From Thalassobellus sp050294475 (GTDB lineage Bacteria; Bacteroidota; Bacteroidia; Flavobacteriales; Flavobacteriaceae), in NCBI GenBank assembly GCA_050294475.1, contig JBNKOE010000005.1:1-64000 (forward strand): DNA of 64,000 nt, written 5' to 3'. The position numbers and the translations under genes were made by a program. Shown in pieces: positions 18,960-27,142 of this stretch. Within the stretch, counting starts at the first letter, position 1. Each line of letters starts with the position of its first letter. Below the pieces are notes generated by a model. It was not told the origin of the DNA. It did no database searches and saw only the letters and a program-made list of their open reading frames with translations.

Positions 18960-19482
18960 ATGAAAACGAAATAAGAGAAGAACTCACCAGAGTTATAGCC
19001 GAAGATTCTCAAAACATTGATGAAATTCTAAAACTATCACATAAACTTGCTGCTCTTGATAACGACAGTGTCCGATTTAGTGTAGATGTAAGTGTTATTG
19101 ATAGATTTAGGAACAGAATTGGTTGCGAGACACGAAACTGCTGTTTCTAAATTAATTAAAAATTACTATGATGCTGATGCAAAATCGGCACCAATTAATT
19201 TTTTAAATGTAGATAATATTGGAGGAACTTTAATAATAGAAGATAACGGGAATGGAATAACCAGAGACCAATTAGTTAATGGTTTCATGAAAATTTCTTC
19301 TACTTCAAAAATTCATGAACCCGAATCGCCCATTTTTAAAAGAAAAAGAGCCAGTAAAAAGGAATTGAACGATTTTAAACACAAAGATCGGGTAATAAAC
19401 TGACGATAATAACACAAACAAAGGAGACTAATTTTGCTCTGAAAGTATTTCAGAAGAATTTGGAGGTATTCGGCTTTACAGA
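18956..19482 (+). pseudogene. decayed GHKL-type ATPase gene, third gene of the AbiE operon
   Basis: The first ~50 codons (MNENEIREELTRVIAEDSQ onward) run into SVIDR, then the frame breaks. One extra T at 19106-19108 separates this from the continuation LGTELVARHETAVSKLIKN. After YYDADA and the DNGNG nucleotide-binding motif (IIEDNGNGITRDQL), a missing G near 19361 and a stop at 19376-19378 break it again. The alternate frame then reads GIERF and NKLTIITQTKE, as in GHKL ATPases. The usual catalytic Glu of the ELxKNAYDADA motif is Lys here. The C-terminal half is lost at the junction with the ppk2 repeat. It is surely non-functional. Confidence 0.8.
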
Positions 19483-19798
19483 AATGGATTTAAAATCGCG
19501 TTCCCGTTGGTTAGAATACTCTAAAGCAAAAGACAATATGTTTGCACATACTGATACCAAACAAGTACCTTGGTTTGTTGTGAATGCCGATAACAAGAAA
19601 AAGGCGCGTTTAAATTGTATTAGCCATGTTTTAAATCAGATTCCTCATGAAAAAATGGATTTAAAACCTGTTGAACTTCCTGATTTACCAGACTATAAAA
19701 GTTATGTGCGACCACCTATAAATTATCAAACGTTTGTTCCTGAGAAATATTGAATAAACTTGATTTTGTAAAAATTTTCTACTACCTTCGTTTAACAT
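19483..19798 (+). repeat. right copy of 316-bp direct repeat (orphan ppk2 3' end)
   Basis: This is the second copy of the sequence at 16937-17252, again ending 45 bp past the ppk2 stop. It encodes the last 90 residues of PPK2 (the copy runs through NYQTFVPEKY) without the nucleotide-binding domain, so it is not a working gene. It is fused at its left end to the ATPase remnant. About six base differences from the left copy show that the two have diverged slightly or came from different strains. Confidence 0.93.
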
Positions 19799-19873
19799 CA
19801 GATATAAAACATTAAAACAATTTCATATCAAGTTGTTGTAACACATTTAACCAAACCAAGAAACTTAATATTT

Positions 19874-20335
19874 ATGAAGAAAATTTTACCAATCATTATT
19901 GTCGGAATTATAACTGGAGCAATCGGATTTTTTGCTGGAAAAACAGTTGGATATGACGAAGCTGAAAGAATGCAAAGTTATCGAAGTGTCGAATCTATTA
20001 AATCGGACTTAAAACAACGTGAAACTAAAATGATTTCGACTCTATTAAACGGAACTGCACGAATTGAAACGCGAAATGAAGGCGGACTTTTTAGCAGTAA
20101 AAAATCGAAATATCTGACTGGTAAAATTCTAAACAACGCTTTAGTTGCGAAAGCAAAAGATGTGAAAGTAATTGTGACATTTTTATCCAAAACAAAATCG
20201 GAAATTGGAAAAGCGGAATTTACTATTTACGAATATATTGAACCTGGAAAGTCGCAATCTTTTGAGAAGAAAGTAAATGTCTCTCAAGATGTGGCTGAAT
20301 TTAGCTGGAATATTGTAGATGCAAAAGCGGAATAA
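19874..20335 (+). CDS. small membrane-anchored protein, unknown function
   Basis: A 153-residue protein with an N-terminal membrane helix (about residues 5-25, with GXXXG-like glycine spacing) and an extracytoplasmic beta-rich domain. The C-terminal part (VTFLSKTKSEIGKAEFTIYEYIEPGKS) resembles FxLYD-like or immunoglobulin-like folds seen in secreted stress or transport accessory proteins. I do not recognise a named family. It is a single gene directly followed by a long imperfect hairpin spacer, like the genes at 49-54 kb, and appears to belong to the accessory genome. Confidence 0.6.
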   Translation: MKKILPIIIVGIITGAIGFFAGKTVGYDEAERMQSYRSVESIKSDLKQRETKMISTLLNGTARIETRNEGGLFSSKKSKYLTGKILNNALVAKAKDVKVIVTFLSKTKSEIGKAEFTIYEYIEPGKSQSFEKKVNVSQDVAEFSWNIVDAKAE

Positions 20336-20337
20336 AA

Positions 20338-20474
20338 ACGTGTTACAACAATGTATAAAAATAATTGCGGTTTAGTTCTTAATCAAAGGTAGTTACGTGT
20401 TTGATACGTCTGAATTTCCTTCGGAAATTCCTCGCACGCAAACCCGCAACTATTCTTATACGAGACCGTTAAAC
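20338..20474. repeat. attC-like long imperfect hairpin spacer
   Basis: The spacer begins right after the preceding stop. GTATAAAAATAATTGCGG (20353-20370) pairs with CCGCAACTATTCTTATAC (20444-20461), with a few mismatches. A smaller perfect stem GAATTTCC/GGAAATTC (20412-20419 with 20423-20430) lies inside. The 3' end carries GTTAAAC (20468-20474), matching the integron core-site pattern GTTRRRY. Bases 20431-20461 recur almost exactly at 49210-49239. The integron analogy is inference; no integrase gene is visible. Confidence 0.5.
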
Positions 20475-20478
20475 GAAC

Positions 20479-21177
20479 CTAATAAAATTCAGCCTCAAAA
20501 AGCACACTAAAATGTTTCAATAACTTTTCTTTAACCTCAGCTTCATCAACCCTTTGTTGCCCTAACTCTACATTTAAAGAAGTAACGGCTTTACCACGAA
20601 TACCACAAGGTATAATATTATCAAAATAACCTAAATCGGCATTTACGTTAAGCGCAAAACCATGCATAGTTACCCAACGGCTAGCTCGTACACCCATAGC
20701 ACAAATTTTACGAGCAAATGGTGTACCAACATCTAACCAAACACCTGTTTCACCTGAGCTTCTTTCAGCTTTTAAACCATATTCGGCAAGCGTAAGAATA
20801 ATCATTTCTTCAAGTAAGCGTAAGTATTTATGTATATCGGTAAAAAAGTTTTCTAAATCTAAAATTGGATATCCTACAATTTGCCCAGGACCATGATAGG
20901 TTATATCGCCTCCCCTATTAATTTTGTAAAAAGTAGCTCCTTTTTCGACAAGTTGTTGCTCGTTTAAAAGCAAATTAGATAAATCGCCACTTTTACCCAA
21001 AGTGTAAACATGAGGATGCTCTACAAATAAAAAATAATTATTAGTCTTTAAATTAGTATTGTCTTTTCTGTTTTTAATTTTGGCATCAACAATACCTTTA
21101 AACAACTGCTCTTGGTATTCCCAAGTTTGTTTGTAATCATTAAAACCTAAATCTTGCAGTTTAATTTGCTTATTCAT
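20479..21177 (-). CDS. lipB: octanoyltransferase
   Basis: LipB moves octanoyl groups from acyl carrier protein to lipoate-dependent enzyme domains. The 232-residue product has the family motifs NRGGDITYHGPGQIVGYPILDL, KICAMGVRASRWVTMHGFALN (with the catalytic Lys) and the catalytic Cys in NIIPCGI. Start choice: the ATG at 21177 is used because the longer frame begins with TTG inside a TAATTTTG promoter box, which should not be transcribed. The message probably starts only a few bases before this ATG or at it. Confidence 0.95.
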   Translation of the reverse strand: MNKQIKLQDLGFNDYKQTWEYQEQLFKGIVDAKIKNRKDNTNLKTNNYFLFVEHPHVYTLGKSGDLSNLLLNEQQLVEKGATFYKINRGGDITYHGPGQIVGYPILDLENFFTDIHKYLRLLEEMIILTLAEYGLKAERSSGETGVWLDVGTPFARKICAMGVRASRWVTMHGFALNVNADLGYFDNIIPCGIRGKAVTSLNVELGQQRVDEAEVKEKLLKHFSVLFEAEFY

Positions 21178-21183
21178 AGGCTG

Positions 21184-21191
21184 CAAAATTA
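21184..21191 (-). promoter_or_regulatory. lipB -7 promoter box
   Basis: Minus strand TAATTTTG matches TAnnTTTG and ends only 6 bp before the lipB ATG. The implied transcript is nearly leaderless and fixes the start codon. Confidence 0.55.
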
Positions 21192-21206
21192 CAATATTTT
21201 TATGTT

Positions 21207-21365
21207 TTAATTCTTCGGATTATTAAGAATAACTAAAGCCGCAATAACACCAGGAACCCAGCCACAAATTGACAAAATAAAGACAATAATAATAGAGCCA
21301 CATCCTTTATCTAAAACAGCTAAAGGCGGACAAATAATAGACAGTAAAACTCTCCAGAAACTCAT
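21207..21365 (-). CDS. YqaE/Pmp3-family small membrane protein
   Basis: A 52-residue hydrophobic protein found by reading the minus strand. It starts MSFWRVLLSIICPPLAVLDK and continues with GCGSIIIVFILSICGWVPGV and ends LNNPKN. The CPPLAV segment and the conserved GCGS and GWVPGVIAAL motifs identify the YqaE/Pmp3 (proteolipid 3) family. These have two membrane helices and are linked to salt, cold or alkaline stress in other organisms. It ends about 30 bp before the lipB start on the same strand. Confidence 0.88.
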   Translation of the reverse strand: MSFWRVLLSIICPPLAVLDKGCGSIIIVFILSICGWVPGVIAALVILNNPKN

Positions 21366-21472
21366 GATTTGATTTATTTTATTTGATTAATGATACTTAC
21401 TTGACGTATTAACACTACTAATGTTACAATTTATCATATTCATTTTAAAATAAATTATAGTAGATTAGTAGC

Positions 21473-22525
21473 ATGTTAAGAAACCTGATTTTGTTGTTAT
21501 TTTTAATAATGTCTCTTTCTGTAAAAGCACAGTATCATTTTACAGGACGTATAGATAATAAACAATGGCAAAACAATGTTTACCTTTCCTTAATTGAAGA
21601 TTATCGAAAAATTTCTGGGGTTTATTTTGAACAAATTATAGCTAAGGTAAATACCGATAGCTTAGGTTATTTTGAGTTTTCAGGAAATCAATTAGAAGAT
21701 GATAACAGAATTTACAGAATTCATGTTGACAATTGTTTTGATAACGAACAAAACAGCAATCATTTTAATGGACATTGCAATGATAGTAAAGAAGTTATTT
21801 TCATTGCGAAAAACAATGATACCATTGCGTTCCCTTTTTCGTTTGGAAAAGAAATGTTTTGCCAAATTGAATCTACCAACAAAAAAGCAACTGCCTTTAT
21901 TAAAATTGATTCTTTAAAAGATGAAATGAAATTTGCATACAGCGAATTTAGAAGTGAAGCCAACCGAAAACTTAATAATAAAAAATGGTTTAAAACATTA
22001 CAAGATTTTGGTGAAACACAAAACGAACCCATTGCCGAACTTTATACTTATTCATTTTTATCAGATAGAAGAAACGATTTTCACAAACATTACCTTGAAG
22101 ACTTAAAAAACAATCCGTATTATCATAATTTATTAAATCGTTTAATCGAACGCTACCCAAATTCACCTTACACAAAACAATATCGAGAAGAGTTAAGCTC
22201 TGATGAATTTATAATCAATAACAATACATCTACTTCTTCTTTCAACTGGAATTATTTAACTTTCTTTCTATTAGCAGTTTCGTTAATTATTAATTTTTGG
22301 TTTTGGTATACCCAAAAAAAGAATAAAACAATTAGCAAAGCTAAAGAGCAACTTACCAAACAGGAACAAAATATTCTTAATCTTTTACTTGAAGATAAAT
22401 CTAATAAAGAAATAGCCGAAGCTGTTTTTGTTAGTGTAAGTACTGTAAAAACACATCTTAACAATATTTACAAAAAACTGAATGCTCAATCTAGAGACGA
22501 AATTAAATCACTATTTAACAGGTAG
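21473..22525 (+). CDS. membrane-anchored LuxR-type helix-turn-helix regulator
   Basis: A 350-residue protein with a signal peptide (to about residue 19), an extracytoplasmic part of about 230 residues without a recognised domain, one transmembrane helix (about 260-280, YLTFFLLAVSLIINFWFWYT), then a cytoplasmic coiled stretch and a LuxR helix-turn-helix at the C-terminus (about 292-347, QEQNILNLLLEDKSNKEIAE, then VSTVKTHLNNIYKKL). The layout is that of a one-component regulator which senses outside the cell and binds DNA inside. The target is unknown; a palindrome lies 18 bp past the stop. Confidence 0.8.
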   Translation: MLRNLILLLFLIMSLSVKAQYHFTGRIDNKQWQNNVYLSLIEDYRKISGVYFEQIIAKVNTDSLGYFEFSGNQLEDDNRIYRIHVDNCFDNEQNSNHFNGHCNDSKEVIFIAKNNDTIAFPFSFGKEMFCQIESTNKKATAFIKIDSLKDEMKFAYSEFRSEANRKLNNKKWFKTLQDFGETQNEPIAELYTYSFLSDRRNDFHKHYLEDLKNNPYYHNLLNRLIERYPNSPYTKQYREELSSDEFIINNNTSTSSFNWNYLTFFLLAVSLIINFWFWYTQKKNKTISKAKEQLTKQEQNILNLLLEDKSNKEIAEAVFVSVSTVKTHLNNIYKKLNAQSRDEIKSLFNR

Positions 22526-22542
22526 TTACAAAAAATCAACCT

Positions 22543-22554
22543 AGTACTAGTACT
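22543..22554. promoter_or_regulatory. 12-bp palindrome upstream of the DUF1573 gene
   Basis: AGTACTAGTACT is a perfect 12-bp palindrome between the LuxR-type regulator gene and the DUF1573 gene. It may be an operator for the regulator or another dimeric protein. With 78 bp to the next ATG it is in promoter range. No experimental link can be seen. Confidence 0.35.
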
Positions 22555-22632
22555 TATTTCAACCCTAAATAACAACCTGTTATTTACTATTTTCATCATG
22601 TTTGCATCATTATTAATCAAAAAACAAACATT

Positions 22633-23070
22633 ATGATTTTATCAATTACCAAATTACAAACAGTAAAAACAAAATTATTATTAGTAATCTGCTTATTTAT
22701 TTATGCTGCAAATTTTGCTCAAGAAACAACAGCTAATACAAACGCTGGTGTATTATCCTTTAAAACAGAAATTATAGATTACGGCACTATTGAACAAAAT
22801 GCCAACGGCGAGCGTATTTTTACTTTCACCAATACTGGCAAAAGCCCTATTGTTATTACTAGTGTAAAAACCTCTTGTGGATGTACAGTACCTTCATATT
22901 CTAAAACTCCAATTATGCCAGATGAAAAAAGTGAGATTAAAGTTAAATACGCAACAAACAGAATTGGTACTTTTTCAAAAACTATCACAGTCATATCAAA
23001 TGCTTCAGAAAGCAATAAAATATTGCGTATTAAAGGCGAAGTTCTAAAACCAAAACAAGCAAAAAGCTAA
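22633..23070 (+). CDS. DUF1573 secreted protein
   Basis: A 145-residue exported protein. The N-terminal hydrophobic segment (about residues 14-29) is a signal peptide ending near NFAQE. The mature part is one DUF1573 immunoglobulin-like domain (IDYGTIEQNANGERIFTFTN, then SCGCTVPSYSKTPI and IRIKGEV-like end), a domain common in Bacteroidetes periplasmic and surface proteins. The SCGCT motif with two Cys is typical. No function is established for the domain. It is monocistronic as far as can be seen. Confidence 0.9.
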   Translation: MILSITKLQTVKTKLLLVICLFIYAANFAQETTANTNAGVLSFKTEIIDYGTIEQNANGERIFTFTNTGKSPIVITSVKTSCGCTVPSYSKTPIMPDEKSEIKVKYATNRIGTFSKTITVISNASESNKILRIKGEVLKPKQAKS

Positions 23071-23140
23071 GTTTTCACTTGTTTTTATACTAAAATTAAA
23101 ATCTACCAATAAGTTGTATGCTATTTTTTTGAAAATAATG

Positions 23141-23148
23141 TAATTTTG
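23141..23148 (+). promoter_or_regulatory. lysS -7 promoter box
   Basis: TAATTTTG matches TAnnTTTG exactly and lies 41 bp before the lysS ATG. The -33 element is weak (TTG around 23114). Confidence 0.5.
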
Positions 23149-23189
23149 CAGCCATCTGTCGCAAAAGACAATATTCAAAATTAATTAGC

Positions 23190-24881
23190 ATGCAACTTTC
23201 AGAACAAGAATTAGTAAGAAGAGAAAAGTTAGTAAAATTACGCGAATTAGGAATTAATCCTTATCCCGCAGATTTATATCCTGTAAACCATACTTCCAAA
23301 CAGATAAAAGATACTTATGAAGAAGGTAAAAAAGTAGTCATTGCAGGACGATTAATGTCTCGTAGAATTCAAGGAAATGCAAGTTTTGCAGAATTACAAG
23401 ATGGAGAAGGCAGAATTCAACTCTATTTTAATAGAGATGAAATTTGTAAAGGCGATGATAAGAGCAAGTATAACAATGTTTATAAAAAACTTTTAGACAT
23501 TGGAGATGTTGTTGGAATTGAAGGCGAACTTTTCACTACCAAAGTGGGTGAAAAAACGGTGAGAGTTGATAATTTTAGCCTACTAAGTAAAGCTTTAAAA
23601 CCCTTACCATTACCAAGAACAGATGCTGATGGTGTTGTTCATGATGCTTTTACAGATCCTGAACAACGTTACAGACAACGTTATGCCGACTTAGTGGTAA
23701 ATCCACATATTAAAGAAGTATTTGTAAAACGCACCAAACTATTTAATGCCATGCGTTCGTTTTTTAATAACGCTGGATATTTTGAGGTAGAAACTCCTGT
23801 TTTACAACCTATTCCTGGTGGTGCAGCGGCTCGTCCGTTTATAACACATCACAATGCTTTAGACATTCCTCTATACATGAGAATTGCCAATGAGTTATAT
23901 TTAAAAAGACTAATTGTTGGTGGTTTTGATGGTGTTTATGAGTTTTCTAAAAATTTTAGAAACGAGGGTATGGACAGAACTCATAACCCAGAGTTTACAG
24001 CTATGGAAATTTACGTAGCCTATAAAGACTACAACTGGATGATGGATTTCTGCGAGCGTTTACTAGAGCATTGTGCTATTGCCGTTAACGGAAGTACTAA
24101 AGCTAAATTTGGTGAACATGAAATAGATTTTAAAGCTCCTTACGCTAGAGTAACCATGGCTGATTCTATAAAACATTTTACAGGATTTGACATTACTGGA
24201 AAAACTGAAGACGAAATTAGAGAAGCTGCCAAAAGCATGAATATTGAAGTAGACGAAACCATGGGGAAAGGCAAACTTATTGATGAAATTTTTGGTGAAA
24301 AATGTGAGGGCAACTACATACAACCTACATACATTACAGACTATCCAAAAGAAATGAGTCCGTTATGTAAAGAACATAGAGAAAACCCGGAATTAACAGA
24401 ACGTTTTGAATTAATGGTTTGTGGTAAAGAAATAGCAAATGCTTATTCTGAACTTAATGACCCCATTGACCAACGTGAGCGTTTTGAACATCAATTAAAA
24501 TTGGCTGCTAAAGGTGATGATGAAGCTACCGAGTTTATCGATCACGATTTTTTACGTGCTTTAGAATACGGTATGCCTCCAACATCAGGTATGGGAATTG
24601 GTATGGACAGACTTATTATGTTTTTAACCAACAATCAATCTATACAAGAAGTTTTATTCTTCCCTCAAATGCGCCCAGAGAAAAAAGCTGTTGCAGTTAG
24701 TGAAGACGCCAAAGCTATTTTTGAAATATTAAAGAAAGCTGAAAAATTAACACTAAACGATTTAAAAGCTCAGTCTGGTTTATCCAATAAAAAATGGGAT
24801 AAATCTATTAAAGAATTAACTAAAAACAATCTTGCTAAAGTTGAAAAAACAGATGAAGGATTGTTTGTTAACCTTTTTTAA
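23190..24881 (+). CDS. lysS: lysine--tRNA ligase (class II)
   Basis: A 563-residue lysyl-tRNA synthetase. The N-terminal OB-fold anticodon-binding domain is at about residues 55-145. The class II catalytic core has motif 2 in FRNEGMDRTHNPEFTAMEIY and motif 3 in GMGIGMDRLIMFLTN. A ~60-residue C-terminal tail (LTLNDLKAQSGLSNKKWDKS and following) follows the core; it resembles a small winged-helix and is usual in flavobacterial LysS as I recall. The gene has its own promoter box and a terminator hairpin. Confidence 0.97.
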   Translation: MQLSEQELVRREKLVKLRELGINPYPADLYPVNHTSKQIKDTYEEGKKVVIAGRLMSRRIQGNASFAELQDGEGRIQLYFNRDEICKGDDKSKYNNVYKKLLDIGDVVGIEGELFTTKVGEKTVRVDNFSLLSKALKPLPLPRTDADGVVHDAFTDPEQRYRQRYADLVVNPHIKEVFVKRTKLFNAMRSFFNNAGYFEVETPVLQPIPGGAAARPFITHHNALDIPLYMRIANELYLKRLIVGGFDGVYEFSKNFRNEGMDRTHNPEFTAMEIYVAYKDYNWMMDFCERLLEHCAIAVNGSTKAKFGEHEIDFKAPYARVTMADSIKHFTGFDITGKTEDEIREAAKSMNIEVDETMGKGKLIDEIFGEKCEGNYIQPTYITDYPKEMSPLCKEHRENPELTERFELMVCGKEIANAYSELNDPIDQRERFEHQLKLAAKGDDEATEFIDHDFLRALEYGMPPTSGMGIGMDRLIMFLTNNQSIQEVLFFPQMRPEKKAVAVSEDAKAIFEILKKAEKLTLNDLKAQSGLSNKKWDKSIKELTKNNLAKVEKTDEGLFVNLF

Positions 24882-24949
24882 AAAAATAAGCACATTATTT
24901 TTTTTTACCTTTAATAGGAAATATTAAATTATATTAATATTTTAGTAAA

Positions 24950-24981
24950 AACCAATATTATCGAAATAAATAATATTGGTT
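24950..24981 (+). terminator. lysS terminator hairpin
   Basis: AACCAATATTAT (24950-24961) pairs perfectly with ATAATATTGGTT (24970-24981) around an 8-nt loop, followed by TATTATTTAATTT. It is AT-rich but long. Confidence 0.6.
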
Positions 24982-25034
24982 TATTATTTAATTTGGTAAA
25001 ACTTCTCTCGCATTAGCCTCAAACTAAAACAGAA

Positions 25035-27089
25035 ATGTTTAATAAAATTTACAAAAAGGTAGTCTTACTACCTTTGGCTTCATTTATAATCACTTCTTTA
25101 TTAGCTATTTCCGTATGGAACGAAGCTTTGTATACCAACAATCAATTAATTGAAGAAAATGTTCTTCAAACAGGACACCTTATTTCAAAAGAGTTTAAAA
25201 ACATCATAAAATCGGATATCGCTCGACTACAAAATCTCAAAAACAGAATTGAGTTTACTAATGGTATGTATTTTGAGCACTGGGAAAAAGACGCTAGTAT
25301 GCTGTTAGAACAAAATTCATCATTCCAATTTTTAGAATGGATTGACAGCACAATGATAGTAAGAAAAATCACTCCTTTAATTGGAAATGAAAATGCTTTA
25401 AATTTAGATATCTCTAAAATAGAATACCGAAGAGATGAATGGATAAAGCATAGTAAAAACAATTTAGTTAATATTACTCCATGGGCAAAATTAACACAAG
25501 GAGGACACGCTTTTTTAGTAGATATACCTGTTTATTTCCAAAATAATTTCCAAGGCACAATTACAGGTGGTATGGACTTTAAAAAAAACTTTAATAAACT
25601 AACAACAAGTTTAGAAAACCAATATTCAATAGAATTATGGGATCATAAAAAAACTCTTTTTTATAATTTAAACCAAAATAACAAACTTAAAACTGGAAAA
25701 AATTTTGTTTTTGAAGATTATTTTTTAATAGATAGTTTAGATAATCACAAATGGCTATTAAAAGTTACTCCAAGTAACGATTTACTTATTTATCAAGCTC
25801 AAATCATTACTCATATCGCATTAATTGCAGCATTGATTTTATGTCTTTTAATAAGCTTCTTAATATACTTTTATATAAGAACAAAAGAAAATGCAAAACA
25901 AGCATTAGCATCAAATATCAAACTTTTAAAAACAAATAAAAAGTTAAACAACGCACGCAATAGAGCTGAAAAAGCATCACTTGCCAAAACAGAGTTTTTA
26001 TCAAACATGAGTCATGAAATAAGAACTCCGCTCCATGCTATAATAGGATTTATTGAACTTTTAAAAAGTAGTACGCTTAATAAAACCGACAAAGAGTATT
26101 TATCATTAATGGAAAAAGCATCAAATAATTTATTAAATATTGTTAATGATATTTTAGATATTGAAAAAATTGAATCTGGAAAAATAGAATTAACAGAAGT
26201 AAATTTTAATCCATCTAAAAAAATACAAGAATTAATTGATGTTAATCAATTTATATTTTTACAAAAAAATCTTTATTTAAAAGCCAATTTCATGAATACT
26301 CATTCCATGAATGTTATTGGTGATGAAAACAAATTAATCCAAATAGTTCATAATATTATTAAAAACGGATTAAAATTCACAGAATCAGGAGGCGTAACAT
26401 TAACCTATAATGAAACTATTGTACAAAAAAATCAATTAAGAATAACAATTTCAATTAAAGACACAGGAATTGGTATTCATCAAGATAGTTTAAATGCAAT
26501 CTTTGAAAGATTTACACAAATTGAAAATAGCGTTAAAAAACACTACGAAGGTAGTGGTCTTGGGTTATCTATATGCCAAATTTTCATTAAAATGATGGGA
26601 GGAGAAATTTCAGTTAAAAGTTTGCCTAATGTTGGTACTGAATTTTCATTTGATGTATTTTTCCCAATTTCCGATAATCGGAAAAAAGAAATAAATATTG
26701 TAAACAAAAAAAATATCAACCTATCGGATTTAAATATTTTAATTGTTGATGACAATCACCTAAATATTATTGTTCTTAAAAAATTTCTTGAAGACTTTGG
26801 AATTAAACCTGACACAGCAAAAAACGGAAAAATTGCTTTAGAAAAATTTATAAAAAAACCATATCAACTTATTTTTATGGATATTCATATGCCAGAAATG
26901 GATGGTTGGGAAGCCACAAAAGAAATTAGAAAAATCAATATGGATGTGATTATTTTTGGATTATCTGCAAATGTAACGACTGAAGCTATTGATAAAGCTC
27001 TTGAAAATGGCATGAATAACTACCTCTCTAAGCCTTTTAAAAAGGAACATATTTATAAGCTTTTACATTTCCATTTTAGTAATAATTAA
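25035..27089 (+). CDS. membrane hybrid sensor histidine kinase
   Basis: A 684-residue hybrid kinase. Two membrane helices (about 11-30 and 255-280) flank a periplasmic sensor domain with a CHASE-like or dCache-like pattern (about 35-250). The HisKA dimerisation domain has the phospho-acceptor His in FLSNMSHEIRTPLHAIIGF (about 325). The HATPase domain has DTGIGIHQDSLNAIFERF and GSGLGLSICQIF. The C-terminal receiver domain (about 568-680) has the phospho-acceptor Asp in LIFMDIHMPEMDGWEAT and the conserved Lys in YLSKPF. No separate response regulator is adjacent, so the output partner is unknown. Confidence 0.93.
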   Translation: MFNKIYKKVVLLPLASFIITSLLAISVWNEALYTNNQLIEENVLQTGHLISKEFKNIIKSDIARLQNLKNRIEFTNGMYFEHWEKDASMLLEQNSSFQFLEWIDSTMIVRKITPLIGNENALNLDISKIEYRRDEWIKHSKNNLVNITPWAKLTQGGHAFLVDIPVYFQNNFQGTITGGMDFKKNFNKLTTSLENQYSIELWDHKKTLFYNLNQNNKLKTGKNFVFEDYFLIDSLDNHKWLLKVTPSNDLLIYQAQIITHIALIAALILCLLISFLIYFYIRTKENAKQALASNIKLLKTNKKLNNARNRAEKASLAKTEFLSNMSHEIRTPLHAIIGFIELLKSSTLNKTDKEYLSLMEKASNNLLNIVNDILDIEKIESGKIELTEVNFNPSKKIQELIDVNQFIFLQKNLYLKANFMNTHSMNVIGDENKLIQIVHNIIKNGLKFTESGGVTLTYNETIVQKNQLRITISIKDTGIGIHQDSLNAIFERFTQIENSVKKHYEGSGLGLSICQIFIKMMGGEISVKSLPNVGTEFSFDVFFPISDNRKKEINIVNKKNINLSDLNILIVDDNHLNIIVLKKFLEDFGIKPDTAKNGKIALEKFIKKPYQLIFMDIHMPEMDGWEATKEIRKINMDVIIFGLSANVTTEAIDKALENGMNNYLSKPFKKEHIYKLLHFHFSNN

Positions 27090-27110
27090 TTATACAGAAC
27101 TATTAAATAA

Positions 27111-27142
27111 AAAAATCAGTAATTTTTCAATTACTGATTTTT
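27111..27142 (+). terminator. terminator after hybrid kinase
   Basis: AAAAATCAGTAATT (27111-27124) pairs with AATTACTGATTTTT (27129-27142). The remaining non-coding sequence up to 27414 is AT-rich and holds nothing I can name apart from a weak TACTTTCG box directly before the next start. Confidence 0.75.

Noticed and set aside
19460..19753. Open frame encoding a PPK2 C-terminus
   Set aside because: It lacks Walker A and B motifs and is a copied 3' fragment fused to the ATPase remnant, not an independent gene.
17208..19873. Insertion sequence or transposon
   Set aside because: No transposase frame, no terminal inverted repeats and no short target duplication; the flanking repeats are ppk2 sequence.
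24700..24881. LysS C-terminal extension as a novel fusion
   Set aside because: As I recall, flavobacterial LysS proteins commonly carry a tail of this length, so it is not unusual.
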